A stretch of 38,800 nucleotides of DNA from CAYVQU01 sp964453155 (GTDB lineage: Bacteria; Chloroflexota; Anaerolineae; Anaerolineales; UBA11858), in contig CAYVQU010000031.1 in the NCBI GenBank assembly GCA_964453155.1, positions 1 through 38,800 on the forward strand. Direction: 5' to 3'. Below, in pieces: positions 24,293 to 33,162 of this stretch. The notes beneath the pieces are model-generated. The model searched no databases, was not told where the DNA came from, and saw only the letters and a program-made list of their open reading frames with translations. The position numbers were made by a program, and so were the translations under genes. The number at the start of each line of letters is the position of its first letter. Within the stretch, counting starts at the first letter, position 1.

Positions 24293-26286
24293 TGTCTAGC
24301 CATCAAGGTCCTGACACTGATACCCGTATCGGAGTATATGTCTGTCATTGTGGAACGAACATTGCTGGAAAGATTGATGTAGACGCAGTTGCCGATTTTG
24401 CCGCTGACATGGAGGATGTTGTCATTTCCCGGACATATGCTTATATGTGCTCCGATCCTGGCCAGGATTTGATCAAGTCGGACGTCCAGGAATTAAATCT
24501 CAACCGGGTGGTTGTAGCTTCCTGTTCGCCGTTGATGCATGAGACCACGTTTCGAGGCGCATGCATTGAGGCGAGTTTGAACCCCTACCTTTTCCAGATG
24601 ACCAATCTGCGGGAACATATCGCCTGGGTTGCAGACGATCCCGAGTATGCGACCGAAAAAGCCAAAGACTTGGTGTCCGCGGCGGTTCACCGGGTTGGAC
24701 ATCATCATGAATTATCCCAGCGACGAAAGGGCGTCCGACAATCCGCTTTAGTGGTAGGCGCCGGCATCGCGGGGATGGAGGCCGCCTTAAGATTAGCAGA
24801 CTCCGGTAAACAAGTCTATCTGGTCGAACGTGAGCCGGGAATTGGGGGGCACATGGCCCAGCTCTATAAAACGTTCCCTACCCTCGATTGCGCGGCTTGA
24901 ATTCTAACCCCCAAAATGGTGTCCGTGGGACGCCATCCCAACATCACCCTCCTGACTTACAGTGAAGTTGAATCGGTGGCTGGATTTGTCGGCAATTTTG
25001 ATGTTCAGATCCGCCAAAAAACCCGGTTTGTTAACGAAGATTTGTGTACCGGCTGCGGCACCTGTGTCGAGAAATGTCCTTTCAAGAAAATCCCCTCCGA
25101 ATTTGATCTCGGATTAGGTAATCGTCCCGCAATTTATTTTCAATATCAACAAGCGGTGCCGCGGGTACCAGTCATTGACGCCCAGAATTGTGCTTATTTT
25201 CTGCGGGGAAAATGTCGGGCGTGCGAGAAATTCTGCACCAAAGAAGCGGTTGATTTCGAGATGGAAGATCAAATTTTGAATCTCGAAGTTGGGGCGATTG
25301 TTCTGGCGACCGGTTTCAAGGATTTTGACCCCTCATTTTCACATCAATACGGGTATGGGGTCCTCGATAACGTCCTAACCGCGATCGAATTCGAACGCCT
25401 GATTAATTCGGGCGGCCCAACCACAGGAAAGGTTCTGCTCACCGATGGCAGTCAGCCAAAAAAGATCGCCATTATCCACTGCGTCGGCAGCCGCGGCGAC
25501 CAGCACGAATACTGCTCGCGAGTATGCTGTATGTATTCGCTCAAACTAGCCCATCTGGCCCGCGAGTTGATTGGGGCCGAAGTTGTTGAATACTACCGAG
25601 ATATGCGCACCTTCGGCAAGCAATACGAGGCCTTTTACGAACGGGTGCAGCGGGATGAGGTCCGGTTTATTCGTTTTGAGGGTCTCAACGGTTCCGGTAG
25701 GCCCCCAGTGCAAGTCAGCCCCCAAAATGGCCGTCTCAAAGTAGCCAGTATCGATTTATTCTCCGGAAAACTCAACGAAGAAATTGTTGACATGGTCATT
25801 CTCAGCACTGGGATGGAACCCCAAGTCGATCAAAAATCTGTGGCCAAGACGTTCGGTATCAGCCTGAGCCCTGATGGTTTCTTCCTTGAGAAACACCCCA
25901 AGCTGGCCCCCGTTGAAACTGCCACGGACGGCGTTTTCCTGGCTGGGGCTTGCCAGGGACCTAAAGACATCCCAGACAGTGTGGCTCAAGGCAGCGCGGC
26001 CGCGGCGGCAGCCCTGGCATTAATCGATGCCGGCTTTGTCACAATGGAGCCCTTCACAGCCTACATTGATCCCCACAGCTGCAGCGGCTGTCACACCTGC
26101 GTACATCTCTGCCCCTATAGTGCCATTGCCCCCTGCGATTTTGCCGGTCGCGCCATCTCTGAAGTGAACGAAGTGCTCTGTAAAGGCTGTGGGACTTGCG
26201 TCGCGGCCTGCCCATCCAGTGTGGCCGAACAAAACGGCTTCACTGGTGAACAACTAATGGCCGAAATCGAAGGAATCTTAGCATAA
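24292..26286 (+). CDS. hdrA: HdrA-like flavoprotein with in-frame TGA read as selenocysteine (copy 1)
   Basis: Read through the TGA at 24898-24900, the product has 664 residues and matches a complete heterodisulfide reductase subunit A. It has the N-terminal HdrA domain (GVYVCHCGTNI), FAD motif VVGAGIAGMEAALRLA (about 154), the FPTLDCAA-U-ILTPKM motif with Sec203, CTGCGTCVEKCP, the HCVGSR...YCSRVCCMYS cluster motif specific to HdrA, and two C-terminal 4Fe-4S sites (CSGCHTCVHLCP, CKGCGTCVAACP). Other genes here use TGA as stop, so this is recoding, not a changed code. HdrA is the flavin electron-bifurcating subunit of Hdr complexes. AAAGGAGGT 7 nt before ATG 24292 fixes the start. The pseudogene alternative is unlikely because the paralogue has the same TGA. 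Confidence 0.9.
24898..24936 (+). promoter_or_regulatory. candidate bacterial SECIS element (copy 1)
   Basis: TGA 24898-24900 is followed after 15 nt by a 9-bp stem, ATGGTGTCC (24916-24924) with GGACGCCAT (24928-24936; one G-T pair), capped by a GTG loop. A stem with G/U in the apical loop shortly after UGA is the usual form of bacterial SECIS elements bound by SelB. Confidence 0.75.
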
Positions 26287-26340
26287 ATTGACCGAGGACC
26301 AGTCCCTGGTCTTCAGTCTTCCGTCGCAACGGAGTTGCTT
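26287..26340. repeat. small palindrome and heptamer words between the hdrA genes
   Basis: GACCAG (26297-26302) and CTGGTC (26306-26311) form a small hairpin, followed by CTTCAGTCTTC, two units of the same heptamer word found at 22521. The remainder holds the GGAG ribosome binding site of the next gene. Confidence 0.6.
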
Positions 26341-29300
26341 ATGAATCGCTCTAAAGTAAAAACCGGAGTTTATGTCTGTCGCTGTGGAACGAATATCGCC
26401 GCCACGGTCGATGTGGCCGCGGTCACCGATTACGCTCAGGAGTTGGATACAGTTGTCCTGGCCCGGGAATATAGTTTTATGTGCTCTGATCCCGGACAGG
26501 ATTTGATCAAAGATGATGTTCAAGAGTTAGGCCTCAATCGAGTGATTGTAGCCTCCTGTTCACCCCTGATGCACGAGTCCACATTCCGGGCTGCGGCCCA
26601 AGAAGTTGCCCTAAATCCCTTCTATGTCCAGATGGCCAACATCCGGGAGCAGTGTTCCTGGGTCATTGATGATCCCCATCAGGCCACCGAAAAAGCCAAA
26701 AAAATGGTTTCGGCCGCCGTTCACCGGGTGCGACACCACGAACCCCTCCAGATGCGGGCCGTCGATATGACTCAATCCGCCCTCGTCGTTGGGGCCGGTA
26801 TCGCCGGGATCGAAGCGGCCCTCAAACTAGCCGATGCGGGCAAACAAGTTTATTTGGTCGAGCGGGAAGCAAGTATCGGCGGGCACATGGCCCAACTCTA
26901 TAAAACCTTCCCTACGCTCGATTGTGCAGCTTGAATTCTGACCCCCAAAATGGTGTCCGTGGGACGCCACAAAAACATCCACCTACTGACCTACAGCGAG
27001 GTTGAAAATGTCTCGGGGTATGTGGGCAATTTCGAGGTTACCGTCCGCCGCAAAGCTCGTTTCATAGACGAGGAAACCTGCACGGGCTGCGGTCAATGTG
27101 CCGAAGTCTGCCCAATTAATGTTAGTAACCCCTTTGATGTCGGTTTAAGCGATCGTAAAGTTTCTTACCGGCATTCGGCCCAAGCGGTTCCCAATGCCTT
27201 TACCATCCAAAAAACTGGGATAGCCCCCTGCCGGGAGGCCTGTCCCACGGATCAGCGAGCCATGGGCTATATCGCTTTGGTTCGTGAAGGGCGTTACGCC
27301 GATGCCTATTGGGCTATCCGGCGAGAAAATCCCTTCCCATCGGTCTGTGGGCGGGTTTGTAATCATCCTTGTGAAAACGCCTGCAGCCGCGGTGAATATG
27401 ATGATCCGGTCAATATCATGGGGATCAAGCGCTTTGTGGCTGATTGGGCTTTTGCCAACCGCGCTCAACTCCCCGATATGCGGGATAAATCCATCGTAGG
27501 TACCCCGTTTGAGTCGCAGGCCGCACCCACCGGGAAGAAAATCGCCATTATCGGCGCGGGTCCGGCCGGACTTACCGCAGGGTTAGATTTGGTTCGGCTG
27601 GGACACAGTGTCAAAGTTTTCGATACGCTGCCGGTCGCCGGGGGAATGATCCGGGTAGGGATTCCGCCCCATCGGATGCCTTACGAACGCCTGGATTGGG
27701 AAATCCGACAAATCGAGGCCGAGGGGGTTGAAATCCAACTTAATACTTGGGTAGATGACATCCCCGGATTACTGGAAACGGGCTTCGACTCAGTTTTGAT
27801 CGCCACCGGGGCCCACCAGGCCTTCAAACTCCCAATTCGCAACTCCAACCATCCCGACAATTGGCTCAGTCTAGATTTGATCCGGAAAGGGTGTCTGGGG
27901 GAAGAACTAGATTTGTGTGGTCGTGAAATCATCGTTTTGGGGGCCGGAGACGTTGCCATGGACGCGGCCCGGGTCGCGGTGCGGATGGGGCAGCCCAAAG
28001 TCAAAATCGTCTGCCGAGGGATGCGGGCCGCGTTCAATGAAATCGAGGCGGCCCAAGAAGAAGGGATTGAGATCCTCAGCGGAAAAACCTTCCAACATAT
28101 TGTGGTTGCAGAAGACAAAATTATCGGCGTGGAATGTTTGCGGGCCAATGTCGGCGAGGTTGTTGAAGGCAAGCGTCAATTTACCGAAATCCCCAATTCT
28201 GAACACATTGTTTCGGGCGATTTGGTAATTTGGGCTTTAGGGCAACGTCCGGATTTCTCTTTTTTACCCTGGGATGGGAGCATCAACACCCGCTATCCCG
28301 TTGGGGTTTGGGCGGATGATGAGATGATGACCACCAAACCTGGCGTATTCACTGCTGGTGATGTGCGCCGTGGCACAACATTTTTTGTGGTGGATGCCGT
28401 CGCCGAAGGACATCGCGCCGCCCGTTGTATTGACCGCTACCTACGCGGTTCGGCAGGGGTACCCGAACCTGACAGGATCCCAGTCCACACCATGGATCGC
28501 GATGAGATCAAAACAGCTATTTCCCGCGGTATTGGCAGCGACAAAGCACGCGTTCCAATTAGCACGATCCCCGCGGCAGAGCGAGTCAATAATTTCAAAG
28601 AAGTTGAGTTGGCTTTGACCGCCGCGCAAGCCCAACAGGAAGCCGAACGCTGCTTGCAATGCAGCATTTGCTCTGAATGCCTGGAATGTGTCGCCACCTG
28701 CGACCGGGGAGCCATCAATCATGAGATGCAGGATACATTCGCTGAAATTAAGGTTGGGACCATCACCATGGCAACCGGCTTTCAGGATTTCGACCCATCC
28801 AGCGCGCCGGAATATGGGTATGGCCAATTCCCGAATGTGATCACAGCCCTGGAATTTGAACGGATGATCAACCCCAGCGGCCCAACCGGAGGTCAGGTTT
28901 TACTCAAGAATGGAAAACCGCCCCAAAAAGTAGCGATCTTGCATTGTGTTGGCAGCCGGAATGAGAACTATCATGCTTACTGCTCGCGGGCCTGTTGCAT
29001 GTATTCACTCAAACTGGCCCAACTGGTCCATGATTATATTGAGGCCGAGGTTACCGAAGTCTACCGGGATATGCGCACCTTCGGCAAAGATTACGAGGAA
29101 TTCTACAATCGCACCAGGCAGAAAGGGGTCAACTTCTATCACGGTCGGATTGCTGGGATTGAAAAAAATAACGGCCACCTGCGCGTCAACTGGACTGAGA
29201 ATTTCTTCAACCAACCCGATCATGTTGAGGTTGATCTGGTCATTCTGGCGACTGGATTTGAACCTCAACTGGATGCTGGAAAAGTCGCCAGGACTTTTGG

Positions 29301-29718
29301 GATCAGCCGCAGCCCCGATGGCTTTTTCCTCGAAAAACACCCCAAACTCGGCCCAGTCGAAACCGCCACCGATGGCATCTATCTCGCCGGCGCTTGCCAA
29401 AGCCCTAAAGATATTCCAGATAGCGTCGCCCAAGCAGGGGGGGCCGCCGCAGCGGCCCTCTCGCTAATGGATCAAGGCACGATCGCCCTGGACCCATCGG
29501 TCGCTTATTCGAATCCCAGCTTATGCGCAGGTTGCGGACAGTGTGAAGAATCCTGCCCATACAACGCAGTCTCGGTCTTGAATAACATTGCCGACGTCAA
29601 TCCCTATCTATGCAAGGGCTGTGGGACTTGTGCCGCCGCCTGCCCAAACAAAACGATGACCCTGGTTCATTTTGACGATCGGCAGTTGGTGGCAGAAATT
29701 GTGGGGGCACTCGCATAA
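26341..29718 (+). CDS. hdrA: HdrA-like selenoprotein with inserted GltD/NfnB-like flavin module (copy 2)
   Basis: Read through TGA 26932-26934 (Sec198), the product has 1125 residues. The N-terminal 290 residues follow copy 1 closely, including GVYVCRCGTNI, VVGAGIAGIEAALKLA and DCAA-U-ILTPKM. An insertion (about 294-773) has the GltD/NfnB N-terminal Fe-S motif APCREACPTDQ...CGRVCNHPCENAC, FAD site IIGAGPAGLTAGLDL and NAD(P)H site VLGAGDVAMDAARVA. The HdrA sequence then resumes with CSICSECLECVATC, HCVGSR...YCSRACCMYS and two C-terminal 4Fe-4S motifs. The protein thus joins a bifurcating HdrA core to an NAD(P)H-oxidising flavin module. Start ATG 26341 follows GGAG by 6 nt. It lies 54 bp after copy 1 and is surely in the same operon. 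Confidence 0.9.
26932..26969 (+). promoter_or_regulatory. candidate bacterial SECIS element (copy 2)
   Basis: TGA 26932-26934 is followed by TGGTGTCC (26951-26958), a GTG loop and GGACGCCA (26962-26969). From the TGA to the end of the stem, 37 of 38 bases match copy 1, including third codon positions, although codons just before and after differ freely. Confidence 0.75.
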
Positions 29719-29795
29719 ACCCTCAAAAGACCGCGGACTGGAGATTGAAAACCCTGATCCCCCGTCATCGGTCCCAGGTCTCAACGGAGTTGAGT
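29719..29795. repeat. degenerate repeat words between hdrA and mvhD genes
   Basis: GACCGCGGACTGGAGA (29729-29744) is loosely complementary to CGGTCCCAGGTCTC (29769-29782). GGAG at 29786-29789 is the ribosome binding site of the next gene. No coding sequence is supported here. Confidence 0.4.
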
Positions 29796-31187
29796 ATGTT
29801 CGAACCAAAAATTGTTGGCTTTCTGTGTTCCTGGTGCAGTTATACCGGTGCAGACCTGGCTGGCACCGCCCGGTTGAAATCGCCGTGGAATTTTCGGGCC
29901 ATCCGGGTGCCGTGTTCAGGACGCGTATCCCCAGAATTAGTTATGAAAGCATTTGATGAGGGGGCCGATGGGGTCTTAGTATTAGGTTGTCATATTGGAG
30001 AGTGCCATTACGATACGGGCAATCACCGCGCGGCTAAGCGAATCCCGATCCTACTTGCCTTGATGACGTTCGCCGGATTGGAGCCCGACCGTTTAAAACT
30101 GGATTGGGTCTCGGCCTCGGAAGGTGAGCGGTTTGTGCAGATTGTGACGGAGTTTACGGAGGGCGTCCGGGCGCTGGGGCCGGTGAAGTGGCGAGTGGAG
30201 GATGGTCAGTGGGGTTTGGGGAGTGAACAGTTCTCAGTAAACAGTAAACAGTGGTCCGCCGCTCGCATATTATCTGAGGCTGAGAAAATATTGAATACTA
30301 ACCAGCATTCACTGATCACTGAAAAAATTCAAAATAAAGCTCAAGAGATTCTGACGTCAGGAGAAGTATCTTGCGTCATCGGATATGAAGTCGGCCCGCG
30401 CGGGCGGACGCGACCGACATTTGTTTATCAGCCTGAAGATGTAACCCGCTTAGTTTGGGACCAGAACTGCACCCATAATTTGACCACCTACCTTTCAGAA
30501 AAATTGAAATCCAAAAATAACGGCGACCCCCCACCTAAAGTAGCCGTTGTTGTCAAACCATGTGACAGTAAATCTCTCAATGTCATGTTGGCCGAACGAC
30601 GGCTCTGGCGGGATTTGGTTCACGTGATTGGAGTAACCTGTGATGGGATCCAGGTCGGGGCCGGGTTTGGGAAATCAAACGGACACCTGCAAAACCGCTG
30701 TCTGGAATGCACTGATCGGCAACCGGTCGTATCAGACACTCTGATCGGAGAGACAATCCCCTCACCTCACCCCACTCCTGACACCCAAACCCCTAAGCTC
30801 CAATACCGGCTCGAACATCAATACCCCTGGGAACGATTGGAATTCTGGCTCTCCCAATTTGATCGTTGCATCCGCTGTTATGCCTGTCGGCAGGCCTGTC
30901 CCAATTGTGTTTGTCCAACCTGTCTCTACGAACAAGAGGATTCACTTTGGGTAGGGATGAATATCGAACTCAACGAAAAGCGAACCTTCCATTTGGGCCG
31001 AGTCTATCATCAAGCCGGGCGCTGCGTGGGTTGTGACGAGTGCGAACGGGTCTGCCCCATGAATGTTCCAATTGGGTTGCTGAACCGCAAAATCGCGGCA
31101 GAAATCGAGGCCCAATTTGGTCATCGCGCGGGGTTAGAGGCAATCCCCGCGCCGATTACGACGATCTTAGCTGGGGAGGAGGGATGA
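29796..31187 (+). CDS. mvhD: MvhD/FlxD domain fused to an F420-hydrogenase-beta-like ferredoxin domain
   Basis: A 463-residue fusion. Residues 1-140 are MvhD (FlpD): FLCSWCSYTGADLAG, VPCSGRVSPELVMKAF and GCHIGECHYDTGN carry the [2Fe-2S] cysteines that pass electrons into HdrA. After a linker (142-177) made of repeat words comes a domain like coenzyme F420 hydrogenase/formate dehydrogenase beta or FlxC, with VVVKPCDSKS, CIRCYACRQACPNCVCPTC and CVGCDECERVCPMNVP ferredoxin motifs. The start at 29796 (MFEPKIVGFL) follows GGAG by 6 nt; the earlier in-frame ATG at 29745 lies in the repeat. The stop overlaps the next gene as ATGA. Confidence 0.88.
   Translation: MFEPKIVGFLCSWCSYTGADLAGTARLKSPWNFRAIRVPCSGRVSPELVMKAFDEGADGVLVLGCHIGECHYDTGNHRAAKRIPILLALMTFAGLEPDRLKLDWVSASEGERFVQIVTEFTEGVRALGPVKWRVEDGQWGLGSEQFSVNSKQWSAARILSEAEKILNTNQHSLITEKIQNKAQEILTSGEVSCVIGYEVGPRGRTRPTFVYQPEDVTRLVWDQNCTHNLTTYLSEKLKSKNNGDPPPKVAVVVKPCDSKSLNVMLAERRLWRDLVHVIGVTCDGIQVGAGFGKSNGHLQNRCLECTDRQPVVSDTLIGETIPSPHPTPDTQTPKLQYRLEHQYPWERLEFWLSQFDRCIRCYACRQACPNCVCPTCLYEQEDSLWVGMNIELNEKRTFHLGRVYHQAGRCVGCDECERVCPMNVPIGLLNRKIAAEIEAQFGHRAGLEAIPAPITTILAGEEG
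30221..30323. repeat. inverted-repeat words inside the mvhD-fusion gene
   Basis: AGTGAACAG and the tandem TCAGTAAACAGTAAACAGTGG-like words (30221-30254) are imperfectly complementary to CATTCACTGATCACTGA (30306-30321). The stretch is in frame and encodes a low-complexity linker (SEQFSVNSKQWS ... NQHSLITE) between the two domains, which suggests insertion of a palindromic repeat into the gene. Confidence 0.65.
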
Positions 31188-32203
31188 AGATGCTTACGCG
31201 CGCAACCCTGGAAAATTGGCTTGACCACACTGCTCAAGAAAAAACACTGGTTGCCCCTCGCAATGTAGCTGGGGTTCTACTCTATCGCCCCATATCGAAT
31301 GTTAGTCAAATCCAATGGGATACCGGCCGCCCAGTTCTATCAGCAAAAGAGTTTTTCTTCCCGGCCACGGAACGAATTTTGACAATCGAAAAATACAATC
31401 AAAACATAGAGCTGACCGAAACTACCCCCAACCAACCACAAATCCTTTTCGGCGTGCTGCCCTGTGACGCCCGCGGCATCGCGGCATTGGATGCCGTTTT
31501 TATTAACACTGCACCCCGCGATGAAAATTATGCCCGTCGCCGAAAAAATTCGACCATCATTGGCATCGCCTGCCAGAAGATGGATGACACCTGTTTCTGT
31601 ACGACCAGCGGCAGCGCGCCGGATGACCCGGCGGGGATGGATATCATGCTGAAGGAAGAAGCAGAGGAATATTCGATACGCGTTTTGACAAAGAAAGGGA
31701 GAAAAATTGTGAATGATGAATGGGAAATTGAGAATTGTGATTTTGAGAAGTCGAGTTCACAATTTTCCGTTCACAATTCCCCATTCACTATTCCGGACAT
31801 TGAGAGCTGGTCCCAGCATTTCAACAATCCGTTCTGGTCCGAAATGGCCGAACGGTGTCTTTCCTGTCGAATCTGTGCCTATGTCTGCCCTACTTGCCGG
31901 TGTTTTGACGTCCGGGATGAAGTTGTGTCAACAGATAATGGGAATCAAAATTATGAGCGCATTCGAAGCTGGGACAGCTGTGCGGGTGAAGTCTACCGCC
32001 GGATTGCTGGGGGGCATAATCCGCGCGCGGAAAAAGAACAACGCTTACGTAACCGCTTCTTATGTAAATTCGATTATTTTGCAGAACAATATGGGCCCCT
32101 AGGCTGCACAGGCTGTGGGCGGTGCATTGAATCGTGCCCGGTGAATATTGATATTACGGAAGTAATTGAACAGATTTCAGCAATGGGGGTTGAGATTCAA
32201 TAA
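31184..32203 (+). CDS. FlxB/AsrA-like 4Fe-4S ferredoxin subunit
   Basis: About 339 residues. The family context is sulfite reductase subunit A / hydrogenase beta / FlxB: an N-terminal domain with GVLPCDARGIAALD and IACQKMDDTCFCTTSG, then two 4Fe-4S motifs CLSCRICAYVCPTCRC and CTGCGRCIESCPVN. It should relay electrons between the FAD/NAD(P)H subunit and the MvhD/HdrA part. ATG 31184 overlaps the previous stop; ATG 31190 has a better-spaced GGAGG and is equally possible. Residues about 174-204 are a repeat-derived linker. Confidence 0.85.
   Translation: MKMLTRATLENWLDHTAQEKTLVAPRNVAGVLLYRPISNVSQIQWDTGRPVLSAKEFFFPATERILTIEKYNQNIELTETTPNQPQILFGVLPCDARGIAALDAVFINTAPRDENYARRRKNSTIIGIACQKMDDTCFCTTSGSAPDDPAGMDIMLKEEAEEYSIRVLTKKGRKIVNDEWEIENCDFEKSSSQFSVHNSPFTIPDIESWSQHFNNPFWSEMAERCLSCRICAYVCPTCRCFDVRDEVVSTDNGNQNYERIRSWDSCAGEVYRRIAGGHNPRAEKEQRLRNRFLCKFDYFAEQYGPLGCTGCGRCIESCPVNIDITEVIEQISAMGVEIQ
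31705..31793. repeat. inverted repeat inside the FlxB-like gene
   Basis: AATTGTGAATGATGAATGGG plus AAATTGAGAATTGTGA (31705-31740) pairs imperfectly with TTCACAATTTTCCGTTCAC and AATTCCCCATTCAC (31756-31793). It keeps the reading frame and encodes VNDEWEIENC and SSQFSVHNSPFTI, a linker of low complexity just before the ferredoxin domain. Confidence 0.7.
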
Positions 32204-32259
32204 AACGTGAGGCGTGATACGTGGGGATTACAAATCATCACGCATCACGTTTCACGATA
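32202..32259. repeat. AAACGTGAGGCGTGATACGTG inverted repeat
   Basis: The left arm (32202-32224) is complementary to TCATCACGCATCACGTTTCA (32236-32255) and its continuation. It is the same family as 19810-19872 and fills the gap between the FlxB-like and FlxA-like genes. Confidence 0.75.
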
Positions 32260-32269
32260 CAGGTGAACC

Positions 32270-33112
32270 ATGACAAACACAAACGGCAACGCAATGAAAC
32301 CCCATTTGGGCAAACTCATTGAAATTCAAGATATGGCGCCGGAGATCAAACTTTTTCGAGTGGAGATGTTGAATGGCGGTGAAAAGGCATTTCAGAAATA
32401 TGAACCCGGGCAATTTGCGTTTGTTTCAGCGTTTGGTGTAGGAGAAGCTCCATTTGGGATCGCGGGGACACCAGAACAAGGTGATCTCATTGAGTTTGCC
32501 ATTCAACGACATGGAGCCGTCACGACCGAATTGCACGAGATGGGGGCAGGGGATACTATCGGGGTGCGCGGACCGCTGGGGAATTGGTTCCCCATGGATC
32601 AGTTCCGGGGCCGAGATGTTTTAGTTTTGGGTGGTGGAATTGGGGGGGCACCTCTGCGCCCCGTGATCCAAACGATCCTTGATCAGCGTGGAGATTATGG
32701 TCAACTAACGATACTGTGGGCCGCGAGAAATCCTGATTTGCTGTTATTTCGAGAGGAATACGATTCTTGGCGGGCTGCGCCGAATATTGATCTGCACTTA
32801 ACCGTCGATGAGGGGGATCAAACTTGGGACGGAGATATCGGCTTGATCACGACTTTGTTGGAGAAAGTGAACCCCAACCCAAAGAATACGATCGCGATAA
32901 CCTGTGGCCCGCCGATCATGATTTATTATGTCGATCAGGTCCTCACTAAGTTAGGATTCAAACCGGAACAATGCTATGTCACCCTTGAGGCTCGAATGCA
33001 TTGTGGAATTGGAAAATGCGGCCGCTGCAATTTGGGGGAGATTTTGATCTGCAAAGATGGCCCGGTATTTTCGATGGCACAGGTGGGTGGGATGTTGGAA
33101 AGCTTTTGGTGA
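32270..33112 (+). CDS. FlxA/AsrB-like FAD/NAD(P)H-binding subunit
   Basis: The protein has 280 residues. It has a ferredoxin-reductase-type FAD domain (YEPGQFAFVSAFG, GVRGPLGNWFP), an NAD(P)H domain (VLGGGIGGAPLRPVI, TCGPPIMIYYV) and a C-terminal [2Fe-2S] site, ARMHCGIGKCGRCNLG with ICKDGPVF. Close relatives are hydrogenase gamma, sulfite reductase B, dihydroorotate dehydrogenase electron-transfer and FlxA subunits. In Flx complexes this subunit oxidises NADH and feeds HdrA. AGGTG before ATG 32270 supports the start. It is the last gene of the operon. Confidence 0.9.
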   Translation: MTNTNGNAMKPHLGKLIEIQDMAPEIKLFRVEMLNGGEKAFQKYEPGQFAFVSAFGVGEAPFGIAGTPEQGDLIEFAIQRHGAVTTELHEMGAGDTIGVRGPLGNWFPMDQFRGRDVLVLGGGIGGAPLRPVIQTILDQRGDYGQLTILWAARNPDLLLFREEYDSWRAAPNIDLHLTVDEGDQTWDGDIGLITTLLEKVNPNPKNTIAITCGPPIMIYYVDQVLTKLGFKPEQCYVTLEARMHCGIGKCGRCNLGEILICKDGPVFSMAQVGGMLESFW

Positions 33113-33143
33113 TCACGGGATATTTGTGGCGATGAAAGGGGGG

Positions 33144-33162
33144 TTGGCGTATAATTTGGGGT
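33144..33162 (+). promoter_or_regulatory. -10 promoter of a leaderless gene
   Basis: TATAAT at 33150-33155 ends 7 nt before ATG 33163, with the exact TTGGCGTATAATT 13-mer also found at 57-69. Confidence 0.6.

Noticed and set aside
24898..26934. Two pairs of split genes or pseudogenes caused by stop codons
   Set aside because: Both interruptions are single TGA codons at the same conserved Cys position, with intact frames on both sides and a shared downstream hairpin; recoding explains this better.
24898..26934. Genetic code in which TGA is not a stop
   Set aside because: Several genes here end with TGA at sensible positions (for example 4154, 7150, 19800, 31187), and no other conserved gene has an internal TGA.
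29745..29795. Upstream ATG start for the MvhD fusion
   Set aside because: The extra 17 residues lie in repeat-like sequence, and ATG 29796 has a well-spaced GGAG, like the preceding gene.
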